From an uncultured Bacteroidota bacterium (GTDB lineage Bacteria > Bacteroidota > Bacteroidia > Chitinophagales > Chitinophagaceae), in contig CAJBRT010000155.1 in the NCBI GenBank assembly GCA_903958045.1, positions 1 to 43,077 of the forward strand: 43,077 bases of DNA, in the 5' to 3' direction. The notes under the pieces were generated by a model. The model was not told where the DNA came from. It saw only the letters and a program-made list of their open reading frames with translations, and searched no databases. This document shows positions 1 to 8,557 of the stretch, piece by piece. Position numbers and translations under genes: made by a program. Within the stretch, counting starts at the first letter, position 1, and each line of letters opens with the position of its first letter.

Positions 1-187
1 CTGCCATATGTATGTGCATACGGGTATGGAACACCTCGAAGAATTATCTGACAGAGAAGAAGATTTTATTGATAGAGCGGTAAATCCTCGTATTAATTCA
101 AGACTTGGATGTCAGTGCGTACTTCAAGCCGGTACTGGAACCATCGAAATTACCCTTCCGGATCAAACACAGTTTTTAGGCGAATAA
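1..187 (+). CDS. fdx: 2Fe-2S ferredoxin, C-terminal part (truncated by window edge)
   Basis: Only the last 61 codons are present, read in the frame starting at base 2 and ending in TAA at 185-187. The visible part begins at a Cys followed by HMYV and later has RLGCQC. This matches the third and fourth cluster ligands of adrenodoxin/Isc-type ferredoxins, where about 36 residues separate them; here there are 35. Such ferredoxins donate electrons during Fe-S cluster assembly in the cytosol. The iscX-like gene 33 bp downstream supports an Isc-type role. The first two cluster Cys residues and the start lie outside the window, so the exact subfamily is an inference. Confidence 0.85.
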   Translation, partial: CHMYVHTGMEHLEELSDREEDFIDRAVNPRINSRLGCQCVLQAGTGTIEITLPDQTQFLGE

Positions 188-220
188 TATTAGTTGTAAC
201 TTACTTTATCAATTGTCACT

Positions 221-460
221 ATGAGTCATTTTGAACCACCAATACACTGGGCAGATCATGAAGATATTGCCATGAAATTATATGAGCGCTTTGGCGATGA
301 TTTTACGGAATCAAAAATTTACAGGGTTCGTTTTACTGATTTGCTAACCTGGATTTTAGAAACGCCCAATTTTGTAGGTACCAAAGAACAAAGTACCGAA
401 GGTCATTTAGAAATGATTCAAAGTGCATGGGTGTATGAGTGGAGAGACAATCAAAAATAA
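221..460 (+). CDS. iscX: Fe-S cluster assembly protein IscX
   Basis: A 79-residue acidic protein resembling IscX/YfhJ. It has a tryptophan near the N-terminus (HWADHEDIA), the core VRFTDLLTWI, and an acidic C-terminal helix ending in a WVYEW segment. IscX is a small cytosolic adaptor that binds the cysteine desulfurase IscS and iron and modulates Fe-S assembly. It is somewhat longer than the E. coli protein (66 residues), with a longer N-terminus. It follows the ferredoxin gene, the classical fdx-iscX order. Its stop at 458-460 lies just before the likely kdsC start at 466, so co-transcription is probable. Confidence 0.85.
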   Translation: MSHFEPPIHWADHEDIAMKLYERFGDDFTESKIYRVRFTDLLTWILETPNFVGTKEQSTEGHLEMIQSAWVYEWRDNQK

Positions 461-465
461 ATTCA

Positions 466-981
466 ATGCTGCATCAGTTTAAAAATATAAATACCATTGT
501 GCTCGATGTGGATGGTGTTTTAACCGACGGCACACTGCTTGTGATGCCAGGCGGACTGATGGTTAGACGCATGAATATTAAAGATGGTTACGCTTTACAA
601 TTAGCCGTAAAAAAAGGGTATCATGTTGCCATTATTTCTGGTGGTGACTCTGCGGAAGTAAAAGATAGACTCCAAAAATTAGGGGTTACGGATGTGTACA
701 TGAAAGTGCATGATAAGTTAACGGTACTCAACGAATATTTACTTTTAAATGGGTTAGACGCAGCCAACACGGCCTACATGGGTGATGATATGCCTGACTA
801 TGATGTCATGAAAGCAGTGGGTATGGCTACTTGCCCCGCAGACGCTGCCATAGAAATCAGGGAACTATCTACTTATGTGTCGCCCCTAAACGGAGGAGCA
901 GGTTGTGTGCGTGATTTGATTGAAAAAATCATGCGCGTTAGAGGCGATTGGAGTGAAGACACAACGGTAAGGTCTCAATAA
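466..981 (+). CDS. kdsC: 3-deoxy-D-manno-octulosonate 8-phosphate phosphatase (KdsC-type HAD)
   Basis: A 171-residue protein of the small HAD IIIA class. The nucleophile motif DVDGVLTDG sits at residues 14-22 (D14 and D16 are the expected nucleophile and acid/base), ISGG is motif II, and GDDMPD is motif III. KdsC removes phosphate from KDO-8-phosphate to give KDO for lipopolysaccharide; it is cytosolic and usually a tetramer. I chose the ATG at 466 because it gives the usual short N-terminus. An in-frame ATG at 439 would overlap iscX by 22 bases and add nine untypical residues. A related sugar-acid phosphatase activity cannot be excluded. Confidence 0.88.
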   Translation: MLHQFKNINTIVLDVDGVLTDGTLLVMPGGLMVRRMNIKDGYALQLAVKKGYHVAIISGGDSAEVKDRLQKLGVTDVYMKVHDKLTVLNEYLLLNGLDAANTAYMGDDMPDYDVMKAVGMATCPADAAIEIRELSTYVSPLNGGAGCVRDLIEKIMRVRGDWSEDTTVRSQ

Positions 982-1008
982 ATTATTTAATATCCCAACC
1001 ATCATTGC

Positions 1009-1941
1009 ATGAAAAAAATAGCAGCATTTTTGACGCTTATTCGTGCAAGTAATTTAGTTTTCATTGTACTCACTCAGTTTTTATTTGAGTATTGCATTTA
1101 CCAAAGAATTTACGGGCCTTCTACACCAGCGCAACTACAACAGTTTTGGTTGATTGTACTTGCCTCTGTGCTTATTGCTGCTGCTGGCAATAGCATCAAC
1201 GATTATTTTGATTTAAACATCGATCAAATCAACAAGCCTAGTAAAGTGGTGGTGAATGTTGACATTAGTAGGCGCTGGGTGATATTTTTTCATTTGGTAT
1301 TAAGCATGTTGGGTTTATTTTTTACCGCGTATGCACTGCCAGTTCAATCCTATTGGTATTTGGTTTTTGCCAACATGATGTGTATTGTTTTATTGTGGGT
1401 GTACTCTACAAACTTTAAAAAACAATTGCTCATTGGTAATGTGCTTATTTCTTTATTAACCGCATGGGTACTGCTTATTTTGTTTTTTTCAAAAGCGCCA
1501 CTTCAAATAAACAATGTATTAGATTCGGGAGATAAAGAAATTCGTTTTTTTAGACTCACTATTTTATACGCGTCTTTTGCATTTATTATTTCACTCATTA
1601 GAGAGGTTATTAAAGATGTAGAAGACAGGGTAGGGGATGCAAAATATGGGTGTAGAACCATTCCTATTGTATGGGGTTTAACGGCTACCAAAGTATTTGT
1701 GGCGGTATGGCTTGTAGTATTAATTGCCGTGCTTGTGATCTTGCAATTGTATGTGCTACCCATGGGATGGTGGGAAAGTATACTCTACTGTGTACTTGCC
1801 ATTATTGCACCACTCATATGGGTATTTATAAAATTATTATCGGCGCAAACCGAAAAAGATTTTGGTAAGCTCAGTACGGTTATAAAAATAGTCATGCTTA
1901 CGGGCATTGTATCTATGGTATTTTTCAGGTATTATTTGTAG
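1009..1941 (+). CDS. UbiA-family prenyltransferase (geranylgeranylglycerol-phosphate synthase-like)
   Basis: A 310-residue membrane protein with about eight to nine predicted transmembrane helices. Both Asp-rich UbiA motifs are visible: NDYFDLNIDQINKP at about residues 64-77, and IKDVEDRVGDAKYG around 201-214 (D203, D206, D210). These bind the prenyl diphosphate through magnesium. Bacteroidota homologues of this type are usually annotated as geranylgeranylglycerol-phosphate geranylgeranyltransferase; the true acceptor cannot be read from sequence, and menaquinone or heme pathway members share the fold. It starts 27 bp after kdsC and ends 5 bp before maf, so it is probably in the same transcript. 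Confidence 0.8.
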   Translation: MKKIAAFLTLIRASNLVFIVLTQFLFEYCIYQRIYGPSTPAQLQQFWLIVLASVLIAAAGNSINDYFDLNIDQINKPSKVVVNVDISRRWVIFFHLVLSMLGLFFTAYALPVQSYWYLVFANMMCIVLLWVYSTNFKKQLLIGNVLISLLTAWVLLILFFSKAPLQINNVLDSGDKEIRFFRLTILYASFAFIISLIREVIKDVEDRVGDAKYGCRTIPIVWGLTATKVFVAVWLVVLIAVLVILQLYVLPMGWWESILYCVLAIIAPLIWVFIKLLSAQTEKDFGKLSTVIKIVMLTGIVSMVFFRYYL

Positions 1942-1946
1942 CGAAC

Positions 1947-2513
1947 ATGAATAAAAAAATTATACTAGCATCTGGTTCTCCCCGCCGTAAAACTTTGTTA
2001 GAGTGGGCGGAGGTTCCTTTTGAAGTCATTGTAAAACCTACTGATGAAAGCTATCCATCTGAACTTGCGATAGACGAAGTGCCCGTGCATATTGCACGTC
2101 AAAAAGCGCTTGCCGTGGCTAGGGAACTTACAAATAATAAACTCGTGATTGCAGCGGATACCATTGTTGTTTTAGAAAATGAAATGATAGGTAAGCCTAC
2201 GAGTAGGGAAGACGCTATTCAAATTTTATCCAAACTAGCCGGCAAAACTCACCGTGTAATAACGGGTGTTGTGCTTTTAGAAGGTACGAAAGAAACGGCT
2301 TTTGCAGATAGTACCACGGTGCATTTTCATCCCCTCACACAGGAGCAAATTAGTTTTTATGTAGACAAGTATAAGCCTTACGACAAAGCAGGCGCCTATG
2401 CCATTCAGGAATGGATTGGTGTAGTGGGTATTAAATCGGTGGAAGGCGATTTTTACAATGTGATGGGACTTCCTGTAAGTAGGGTATTGCAGGCGCTACA
2501 AGCAATGTTGTAG
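1947..2513 (+). CDS. maf: Maf family nucleoside triphosphate pyrophosphatase
   Basis: A 188-residue protein with the full Maf signature: ASGSPRRKTLL at residues 8-18, the catalytic AADTIV segment, GKPTSREDA, and near the C-terminus GDFYNVMGLPV. Maf proteins hydrolyse nucleoside triphosphates, including dTTP, UTP or modified pyrimidines, to monophosphates and pyrophosphate. They act as house-cleaning enzymes and have been linked to septum control. Length is normal. The start is 5 bp after the UbiA gene stop. Which Maf substrate class it belongs to was not determined. Confidence 0.92.
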   Translation: MNKKIILASGSPRRKTLLEWAEVPFEVIVKPTDESYPSELAIDEVPVHIARQKALAVARELTNNKLVIAADTIVVLENEMIGKPTSREDAIQILSKLAGKTHRVITGVVLLEGTKETAFADSTTVHFHPLTQEQISFYVDKYKPYDKAGAYAIQEWIGVVGIKSVEGDFYNVMGLPVSRVLQALQAML

Positions 2514-2563
2514 CAAGTTTGTTTTTTGATCAGCTAGTAGGGAAGTTTTATTGCCGCCGTTTT

Positions 2564-2974
2564 TTACGCAGGCCAGCTAAAACTTAAATCAAGTTCCACG
2601 TCTGGATGCAGGGTTCTTTCTACTGGGCAGGTTCTGGCTACTTTCTCCAAAATCTCTTTTGTTTTTTCGTCGAGGCGCAGGCGCTCCGGGAATTGAATAT
2701 GCACGATTATTTTGCCTATTCGGCGCGGGTCGCTCACCATAATTTTGGTAGCATCAGCGGTAGTGCCATCGAGTGCAATGCACATACTTTGTGCTTTAAT
2801 ACCCATGGTGGTAACCATGCAAGTAGCCAGTGCGGTGGCCACTAGATCGGTGGGAGAAAACCTTTCTCCATTGCCCTGATTGTCTGTGGGAGCGTCTGTT
2901 TCGATGGTGGTGCCGCTTTGTAGATGTGTAGCCTCGGTTCTTAACTTAGTTTTATAAATAATTTGTGCAGTCAT
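2564..2974 (-). CDS. OsmC/Ohr family peroxiredoxin-like protein
   Basis: A 136-residue OsmC-like protein. Both conserved cysteines are present: one in the helix ALATCMVTTMGI and one in ARTCPVERTLHPDVEL. In this family the pair reduces organic hydroperoxides. The N-terminal strand region with TDAPTDNQGNGERFSPTDLVA is typical of the OsmC branch rather than Ohr. It converges on maf and is divergent from the secreted-protein gene at 3014, with only 39 bp between the two start codons. Confidence 0.85.
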   Translation of the reverse strand: MTAQIIYKTKLRTEATHLQSGTTIETDAPTDNQGNGERFSPTDLVATALATCMVTTMGIKAQSMCIALDGTTADATKIMVSDPRRIGKIIVHIQFPERLRLDEKTKEILEKVARTCPVERTLHPDVELDLSFSWPA

Positions 2975-3013
2975 TGGTACAATTTTGCCTTAAATTTACA
3001 AGGAACTAATCAA

Positions 3014-3877
3014 ATGAGCGTGAATAAAATAGTAAATATAACTAGCACCCTTCAAAAAATAGGCCTTCTCTTTTTTGTATGCTTTCTTTTTGTGAGCACA
3101 GGTTTTGCGCAGCTGCGAAAATTAACGCCAGCACAGGAAGAAAAAATGCGTTTAAAAAACGAACGCCGAGAAAAAATAAATCAGCTCATTAAGCAAGAAG
3201 AAGAGGGTGCATTAATTTATCAAAAACAAATTACGCAAGGCATCCATATTAATACCGATGGTTGGAGTGTTTTTTATGAAAAAGGAAAATACAAAACCAT
3301 CACTACAACAAATTTATGGTGGATAGAAGTGGGTGAACATAATCATCCCAAAGAAGAAAGAACGCCAACTGCGAGTTCGGCTCAGGGTTTCATTATTTTG
3401 TCCAATTATGTTTATGGCAAGCAAAATAATTTGTATGATGTAAAACTTGGTTTTGGTCAGCAAAAATTAATTGGCGGAAAAGGAAATAAAAACGGCGTTG
3501 CTGTTTCTGCTATTTATGGCGGCGGTATCACCGCCGGTTTATTAAAGCCTTATTATCTACAAATTCAAAATCCAACAACACAGCGTCAGGAAGAAATTAA
3601 ATACGACAACAACGATCAACTTTTCCTAAATCCTACCATCGTACTCGGTAAAGGTTCATTTAGTAAAGGGTTTAGTGAGATGCAGTTTGTTCCGGGCGGT
3701 CACGTAAAAGGCGCCCTTCGTTTCGACTATGGCCGCTACAATGAAGTGGTTTCAGCGCTTGAAGTAGGTTTAAAAGCTACTTATTTTTCAAAAAAGATGC
3801 CAGTCATGCTCTTGAACGACGAAAAAAGCCTCTTTTTTAACGCCTATATTTCTGTCATTTTTGGTAAGCGAAAGTGA
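3014..3877 (+). CDS. Conserved secreted protein of unknown function, probably outer-membrane associated
   Basis: A 287-residue protein I cannot assign to a characterised family. The start at 3014 gives a signal-peptide-like N-terminus: a positively charged segment, then the hydrophobic stretch IGLLFFVCFLFVSTGFAQ with a likely cleavage after GFA. A basic and acidic helix follows (KLTPAQEEKMRLKNERREK), then a region rich in alternating polar and hydrophobic residues with many Gly and aromatic residues, which fits a small beta-barrel or an envelope-facing beta-domain. An upstream in-frame extension from 2963 would bury the signal peptide and is less likely. lipA follows 42 bp downstream but has its own candidate promoter. 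Confidence 0.7.
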   Translation: MSVNKIVNITSTLQKIGLLFFVCFLFVSTGFAQLRKLTPAQEEKMRLKNERREKINQLIKQEEEGALIYQKQITQGIHINTDGWSVFYEKGKYKTITTTNLWWIEVGEHNHPKEERTPTASSAQGFIILSNYVYGKQNNLYDVKLGFGQQKLIGGKGNKNGVAVSAIYGGGITAGLLKPYYLQIQNPTTQRQEEIKYDNNDQLFLNPTIVLGKGSFSKGFSEMQFVPGGHVKGALRFDYGRYNEVVSALEVGLKATYFSKKMPVMLLNDEKSLFFNAYISVIFGKRK

Positions 3878-3879
3878 CC

Positions 3880-3887
3880 TATTTTTG
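3880..3887 (+). promoter_or_regulatory. Candidate -7 promoter element upstream of lipA
   Basis: TATTTTTG matches the Bacteroidota -7 consensus TAnnTTTG exactly, 32 bp before the lipA ATG. A TTG at 3861-3863 is present, but the 16-bp spacing is shorter than usual. The sequence is AT-rich, so chance matches are possible. Confidence 0.4.
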
Positions 3888-3919
3888 CATCCTAAGCAAT
3901 CATTTAGAATTTCTATTTC

Positions 3920-4846
3920 ATGCAAGAATTACCTGTTGTCCCAAAAATAGATCCAACCACCTCCAAAATACAAAAGCCCAATTGGTTGCGTGTAAAACTG
4001 CCCATTGGTGAAAGTTACAAGCACGTTAGGGGACTTGTTGATACCCATAAACTCCATACCATTTGTGAAAGTGGTAACTGTCCAAACATGGGCGAGTGCT
4101 GGGGAGAAGGAACGGCTACATTTATGATTCTCGGTAATGTCTGTACCCGTAGCTGTGGATTTTGTGCGGTGGCCACCGGGCGTCCTGCTCCCGTAGATTT
4201 TGATGAGCCTCAGCGCGTGGCAGAAGCCATTCATTTAATGAAAGTAAAACATGCCGTTATTACCAGTGTAGATAGAGATGAATTAAAAGATGGGGGTTCT
4301 GGCATTTGGTATAGTACCATTAGAGCTGTAAAAGCTTTAACGCCGGATACAACCCTCGAAACATTGATACCTGATTTTAAAGGTATTCCAGATCAAATTC
4401 AGCGCCTGATTGATGCAGCGCCCGAAGTGATTAGTCATAATATGGAAACCGTAGAAAGACTTACACGTCAAGTGCGTGTACAAGCTAAATACCAACGTTC
4501 ACTAGGCGTACTCGAAACCTTAAAAAAGGGGGGCATGCGCACTAAAACAGGTATGATGCTGGGTCTTGGTGAAACCAAAGAGGAAGTAGTGCAATCCATG
4601 AAAGATTTGGTGAATGTTGGTTGTGATGTATTAACCCTTGGTCAATATTTACAACCCACTAAAAAACATTTATCGGTGCAGCGTTTTGTGCACCCCGATG
4701 AATTTGCAGAGTTAAGAGAAATTGGATATGAAATTGGTTTTGATTATGTAGAAAGTGGCCCACTTGTGCGTTCATCTTACCACAGCGAAAAGCACGTAAT
4801 CAAAGGATGGGGTAAAAATAAATGGCTATCAGAAAAAAGCGCATGA
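3920..4846 (+). CDS. lipA: Lipoyl synthase
   Basis: A 308-residue radical SAM enzyme that inserts two sulfur atoms into protein-bound octanoyl chains to make lipoyl cofactor. The auxiliary cluster cysteines are C49, C54 and C60 ([12 protein letters not shown]). The radical SAM triad is C75, C79 and C82 (CTRSCGFC). The late RSS motif that ligates the auxiliary cluster is present in [11 protein letters not shown]. Length and layout are standard. The stop codon overlaps the next ATG as ATGA, so the glycosidase gene is probably translationally coupled. It is expected to need Fe-S assembly, which agrees with the fdx-iscX genes nearby. Confidence 0.97.
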   Translation: MQELPVVPKIDPTTSKIQKPNWLRVKLPIGESYKHVRGLVDTHKLHTICESGNCPNMGECWGEGTATFMILGNVCTRSCGFCAVATGRPAPVDFDEPQRVAEAIHLMKVKHAVITSVDRDELKDGGSGIWYSTIRAVKALTPDTTLETLIPDFKGIPDQIQRLIDAAPEVISHNMETVERLTRQVRVQAKYQRSLGVLETLKKGGMRTKTGMMLGLGETKEEVVQSMKDLVNVGCDVLTLGQYLQPTKKHLSVQRFVHPDEFAELREIGYEIGFDYVESGPLVRSSYHSEKHVIKGWGKNKWLSEKSA

Positions 4847-5790
4847 AAAAAATAATATACGCACTCTTACTCACATTTATTTCTACCGCTGTTACCGCGC
4901 AAGTAAAGTGGACAAATGTGGACGCCGAGTTTGGTCCCTTGCCAGCATCTATACATGTCTATAAAACCACCGATGCTATTGATGGCAAACTCAATATCGC
5001 TTATTATATTAGCTTCGATTTAAAAGACAAATCACATGCGTTATCTACCGCAGTAGGTAATGGTAAACGCTATACGCCTCAAAAATTTTACGACTCTATT
5101 TCAAATAAGCCACTCGTTGTAATGAATGCAACCTTTTTTGAATTTGCGCACAATTCAAATTTAAATTTGGTGGTAGATAATAGTGAGATTAAATCCTATC
5201 ATTTGCATTCACTTCCGGGAAAAGGAAAAGATACACTCACGTATAGGCATGTATATGGTGCTGCACTTGGTATTTCAAAATCCAATAAGCCAGATGTAGC
5301 GTGGGTCTACACCGATACCGCAGATGCCAATGTGTATGCATCGCAAACGGTTATTCCTATGTTTAAAGATTCGGTTGCCGATGTACCTGCACGGGATATG
5401 CTTTCCAAAGGAAATTTTAAAAAATGGAAAGTAAAAACTGCAATTGGCGGTGGTCCTGTTTTATTGCAAGAGGGTGCCATCAAAATTACCAACAACGAAG
5501 AATTAAAATTTGCTGGCAAAGCCATTGCAGATAAACATCCACGAACTGCGGTGGGTTATACAGCAAATAATGAACTTATTTTATTTGTTTGTGAAGGACG
5601 TTTCCCGGGTAGAGCGGATGGTTTAACACTTCCACAAATGGCAGGCCTCATGCAGCAAATTGGTTGTGTAGAAGCGATCAATTTAGATGGCGGCGGCAGT
5701 AGTTGCTTACTTGTTAATGGTAAAGAAACCATCAAGCCTTCTGATAAAGAAGGGCAACGCGCGGTGCCAGCCGTATTTATGATTCGCTAA
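4843..5790 (+). CDS. Secreted phosphodiester glycosidase family protein (NAGPA-like domain)
   Basis: A 315-residue protein with a signal peptide ([20 protein letters not shown]), so it is probably periplasmic or surface-exposed. The body resembles the NAGPA/phosphodiester glycosidase domain: [10 protein letters not shown] near residue 95, [16 protein letters not shown], and the C-terminal [16 protein letters not shown]. Relatives cleave N-acetylglucosamine from phosphodiester-linked sugars; the substrate here is unknown. I chose the ATG at 4843 because it places the signal peptide at the N-terminus. It forms an ATGA overlap with lipA, an unexpected partner. Confidence 0.8.
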   Translation: MKKIIYALLLTFISTAVTAQVKWTNVDAEFGPLPASIHVYKTTDAIDGKLNIAYYISFDLKDKSHALSTAVGNGKRYTPQKFYDSISNKPLVVMNATFFEFAHNSNLNLVVDNSEIKSYHLHSLPGKGKDTLTYRHVYGAALGISKSNKPDVAWVYTDTADANVYASQTVIPMFKDSVADVPARDMLSKGNFKKWKVKTAIGGGPVLLQEGAIKITNNEELKFAGKAIADKHPRTAVGYTANNELILFVCEGRFPGRADGLTLPQMAGLMQQIGCVEAINLDGGGSSCLLVNGKETIKPSDKEGQRAVPAVFMIR

Positions 5791-5808
5791 TTTATTTACC
5801 TGCAACAT

Positions 5809-6786
5809 TTATTTTAAATCCCAGGCAAGTGCCGATGCGCCTAATATAGCAGCATCTGATTCTTTTAAGTGGCTCACTAAAATTTTCACTTTGTTTTGGA
5901 AAATTTGAATGAGGTTGGCTTCCATACTTTCTCTGGTAGGCTTTAAAATCAAATCGCCAGCTTTTGTTAGGCCACCAAATAATATGATGGCTTCTGGGCT
6001 TGAAAACATTACAAAGTTGGCAAGTGCAGCACCTAAAATGGTACCCGTAGATTCAAAAATTTGTTTCGCAACTGCATCACCTGCAATTGCGGCTTCGTAT
6101 ACTTTTTTAGAATCAATTTGATCGGAGGGTACAGATCTTAATGAACTGGGTTCGGTACTTTTTTCTAAAATTTCAAGTGTGGTTAAGCGCACACCTGTTG
6201 CTGATGCATAGGATTCTAATGAACCTCTTTTTCCTGTGCCTTCATGTAATCTACCATTTGGAATGATGGTAGTATGGCCAAGTTCACCAGCAAACCCGTC
6301 GTGACCATACACGAGTTTTCCATTCGCAACAATGCCACTTCCTACACCAGTGCCAAGCGTAATCATAATAAAGTCTTTCATGCCCTGTGCAGCACCGTAC
6401 ATCATTTCACCAATAGCTGCGGCGTTGGCATCATTGGTTAATACCACGGGAATCTTAAATTTATCTTCCATCATGCGGGCAAGTGGAATAATGCCCTTCC
6501 AAGGAAGGTTGGGGGCGTACTCAATGGTTCCTGTATAATAGTTTCCATTGGGTGCGCCCACACCAATTCCTTTGATGCGGCCTATGCCGCCAACATTGTC
6601 AATTAATTTAGTGAGCTCAGTATGGAGTTCATCAATAAAGTCATTTACATCGGTGTGTTTACGTGTAGCTATTTCACTTGAAAACAAAACATTTCCCACG
6701 CGGTCTACAATACCAAATTTAGTACCCGTTCCACCAATGTCAATGCCTATTGCTAATGCCTCTAATGCGCTCGTATTATTTAACAT
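5809..6786 (-). CDS. ROK family glucokinase
   Basis: A 325-residue sugar kinase. The ATP-binding phosphate loop is IGIDIGGTGTKFG near the N-terminus. The sugar-binding and catalytic region is TNDANAAAIGE, followed by GTGVGSGIV. The usual ROK zinc site (CxCGxxGCxE) is absent: the equivalent stretch GTGKRGSLESYASATG has no Cys, though the GELGH histidine remains. This is common in Bacteroidota ROK proteins as far as I know. It probably phosphorylates glucose in the cytosol. It lies 40 bp downstream of a sugar transporter on the same strand, suggesting coupled glucose uptake and phosphorylation. The ATG at 6786 avoids overlap with that gene. Confidence 0.85.
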   Translation of the reverse strand: MLNNTSALEALAIGIDIGGTGTKFGIVDRVGNVLFSSEIATRKHTDVNDFIDELHTELTKLIDNVGGIGRIKGIGVGAPNGNYYTGTIEYAPNLPWKGIIPLARMMEDKFKIPVVLTNDANAAAIGEMMYGAAQGMKDFIMITLGTGVGSGIVANGKLVYGHDGFAGELGHTTIIPNGRLHEGTGKRGSLESYASATGVRLTTLEILEKSTEPSSLRSVPSDQIDSKKVYEAAIAGDAVAKQIFESTGTILGAALANFVMFSSPEAIILFGGLTKAGDLILKPTRESMEANLIQIFQNKVKILVSHLKESDAAILGASALAWDLK

Positions 6787-6826
6787 GTTTTTTGTTTCAA
6801 TTTCGTTCAATCTTATGGGAGTCAAA

Positions 6827-8443
6827 CTAGTGACCGCCACTTACCTGTGCATCAAAATCGATGCCTTGTGTTTTTAATACTGCTTTTTGTTTTAATGTTA
6901 AGTACACTAATAATAAAAATCCAGCGGCTGCTAATAAATATGATTTATGCATACCTACCGCATCCATATCTCCAATTGCACCTTGCAATGGCGGAATAAT
7001 TGCCCCACCTAAAATCATCATAATCAAAAATGCAGATCCTTGGCTGGTATATTTTCCTAAACCACCTACGCTTAAAGAAAAAATACAAGGCCACATAACA
7101 GAGCAGCAAAGACCGCCCGCCATAAATGCATACACCGATACAATGCCGTTTGTAAATACGCCAACTAACATACAAGCAGCGGCAAGAACAGAAACAGCTA
7201 ATAAAGTTTTAACTGGTTTTTCTTGACCATAAAAGAATGCACCAACAGCAATGGCAATAAACACCGCGTATCCAAATAAATCACTAACATCGTTACCATA
7301 AATTTGACTCACGCCAAGCACTACGCCAAATGCAATAAATGGAACCACAATCATCATCACTGTTTTAAGGGTTCCTTTTAAATTAAATACGCTAATAGCA
7401 CCTGTCCATCTACCAATCATTAAGCTACCCCAGTAGAGTGAAACGTATTTTGAAATCGCACTTTCATCTAAACCTTCGGCAGTTAAATAACCAGGTATTT
7501 TTAATAAAGCACCAAAATTATTATCGATGGTTACTTCAACGCCTACGTATACGAAAATACCAATCATACCATATATTAATTGAGGGTACTTCATAGCACC
7601 CCATCCATCATTATTTTTGATGGCACTAGCATTTGAATAAAATAATACACCTACAACTGCAACTAAAGAAATAAGGAGTAAAGTTAGTTTTGACACTTCG
7701 GTAAATTGACCTACTATAATAACAGCGCCAATTAAAAGTGTCATCATTAATAAGGAAGAAGAAGCCTTGTTTGCTTTTTCAAAAGCTTCATCATTTTTGC
7801 CGTCTGGTAAATTTGAGAAGGTAAAAAATAATGCAACAGCTGCAAAAACGCCTGCCACAATGAGGTATAAAATATTAATGTTGGTAACCGTAACCACTGC
7901 TGCTTTACTATCCGCAGTTCCAAACAAGAAAAAGCTTACAATAATAGGACCTAGTGTGGTACCTAATGAGTTGATACTTCCGCCTAAATTTAAACGGTGT
8001 GAACCCGTTGAAGGATCACCTAATGAAATAGCAAAAGGTTGAGCTGCAGTTTGTTGCAAAGAAAAACCAAGTGCTACCACAAAAAAGGATGCTAAAATGG
8101 CTGGAAAAGAATTTGCATTGGCAGAAGGTATAATAAGTAAAGCACCTACCACCGAAATAAGTAGTCCGTAAATAATGCCTTTTTTATAACCAATTTTGTT
8201 GAGTAGGTCTTTTCCTAAAACGTTTGAAAAAATAAATAAGATAAGTGATCCAATAAAATAAGCACCATAAAATGCAGATCCAATTAGTTGCGACTCAAAA
8301 TTATTGAGGTTGAAATGTGTTTTACAAAATGGGATAAAAATACTGTTAGAAGCAGCAATAAATCCCCAAAAGAAAAATACCATCACAAGGGTTGTTAATG
8401 CACCGGTGTTGGTGGGTTGTTTAGGTTGGCTCATATCAATCAT
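6827..8443 (-). CDS. FHS-type sugar MFS transporter (fucose/glucose/galactose permease-like)
   Basis: A 538-residue integral membrane protein of the major facilitator superfamily. The N-terminal segment VMVFFFWGFIAASNSIFIPFC is typical of the FHS family (FucP/GluP), as are FGAYF-like and LQQTAAQPFAISLGDP motifs. It is about 100 residues longer than E. coli FucP, with extra hydrophobic segments in the middle, so it may have more than 12 helices. The downstream glucokinase gene suggests glucose or a related hexose as substrate, probably by proton symport (family knowledge). An alternative ATG at 8434 would remove three residues. Confidence 0.85.
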   Translation of the reverse strand: MIDMSQPKQPTNTGALTTLVMVFFFWGFIAASNSIFIPFCKTHFNLNNFESQLIGSAFYGAYFIGSLILFIFSNVLGKDLLNKIGYKKGIIYGLLISVVGALLIIPSANANSFPAILASFFVVALGFSLQQTAAQPFAISLGDPSTGSHRLNLGGSINSLGTTLGPIIVSFFLFGTADSKAAVVTVTNINILYLIVAGVFAAVALFFTFSNLPDGKNDEAFEKANKASSSLLMMTLLIGAVIIVGQFTEVSKLTLLLISLVAVVGVLFYSNASAIKNNDGWGAMKYPQLIYGMIGIFVYVGVEVTIDNNFGALLKIPGYLTAEGLDESAISKYVSLYWGSLMIGRWTGAISVFNLKGTLKTVMMIVVPFIAFGVVLGVSQIYGNDVSDLFGYAVFIAIAVGAFFYGQEKPVKTLLAVSVLAAACMLVGVFTNGIVSVYAFMAGGLCCSVMWPCIFSLSVGGLGKYTSQGSAFLIMMILGGAIIPPLQGAIGDMDAVGMHKSYLLAAAGFLLLVYLTLKQKAVLKTQGIDFDAQVSGGH

Positions 8444-8557
8444 TTAATTTGTTAGTAGGCTCTAAAATAATAATAAAATAGGTACCGAAAAAGTAAAACT
8501 AGAATTTGTAGGCATAGAATAAATGCTTACATTAGTTGTAAACCTAGAATAAGCGCT

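Noticed and set aside
439-465. Upstream in-frame ATG for kdsC
   Set aside because: It overlaps iscX by 22 bases and adds residues not typical of KdsC; the ATG at 466 fits better.
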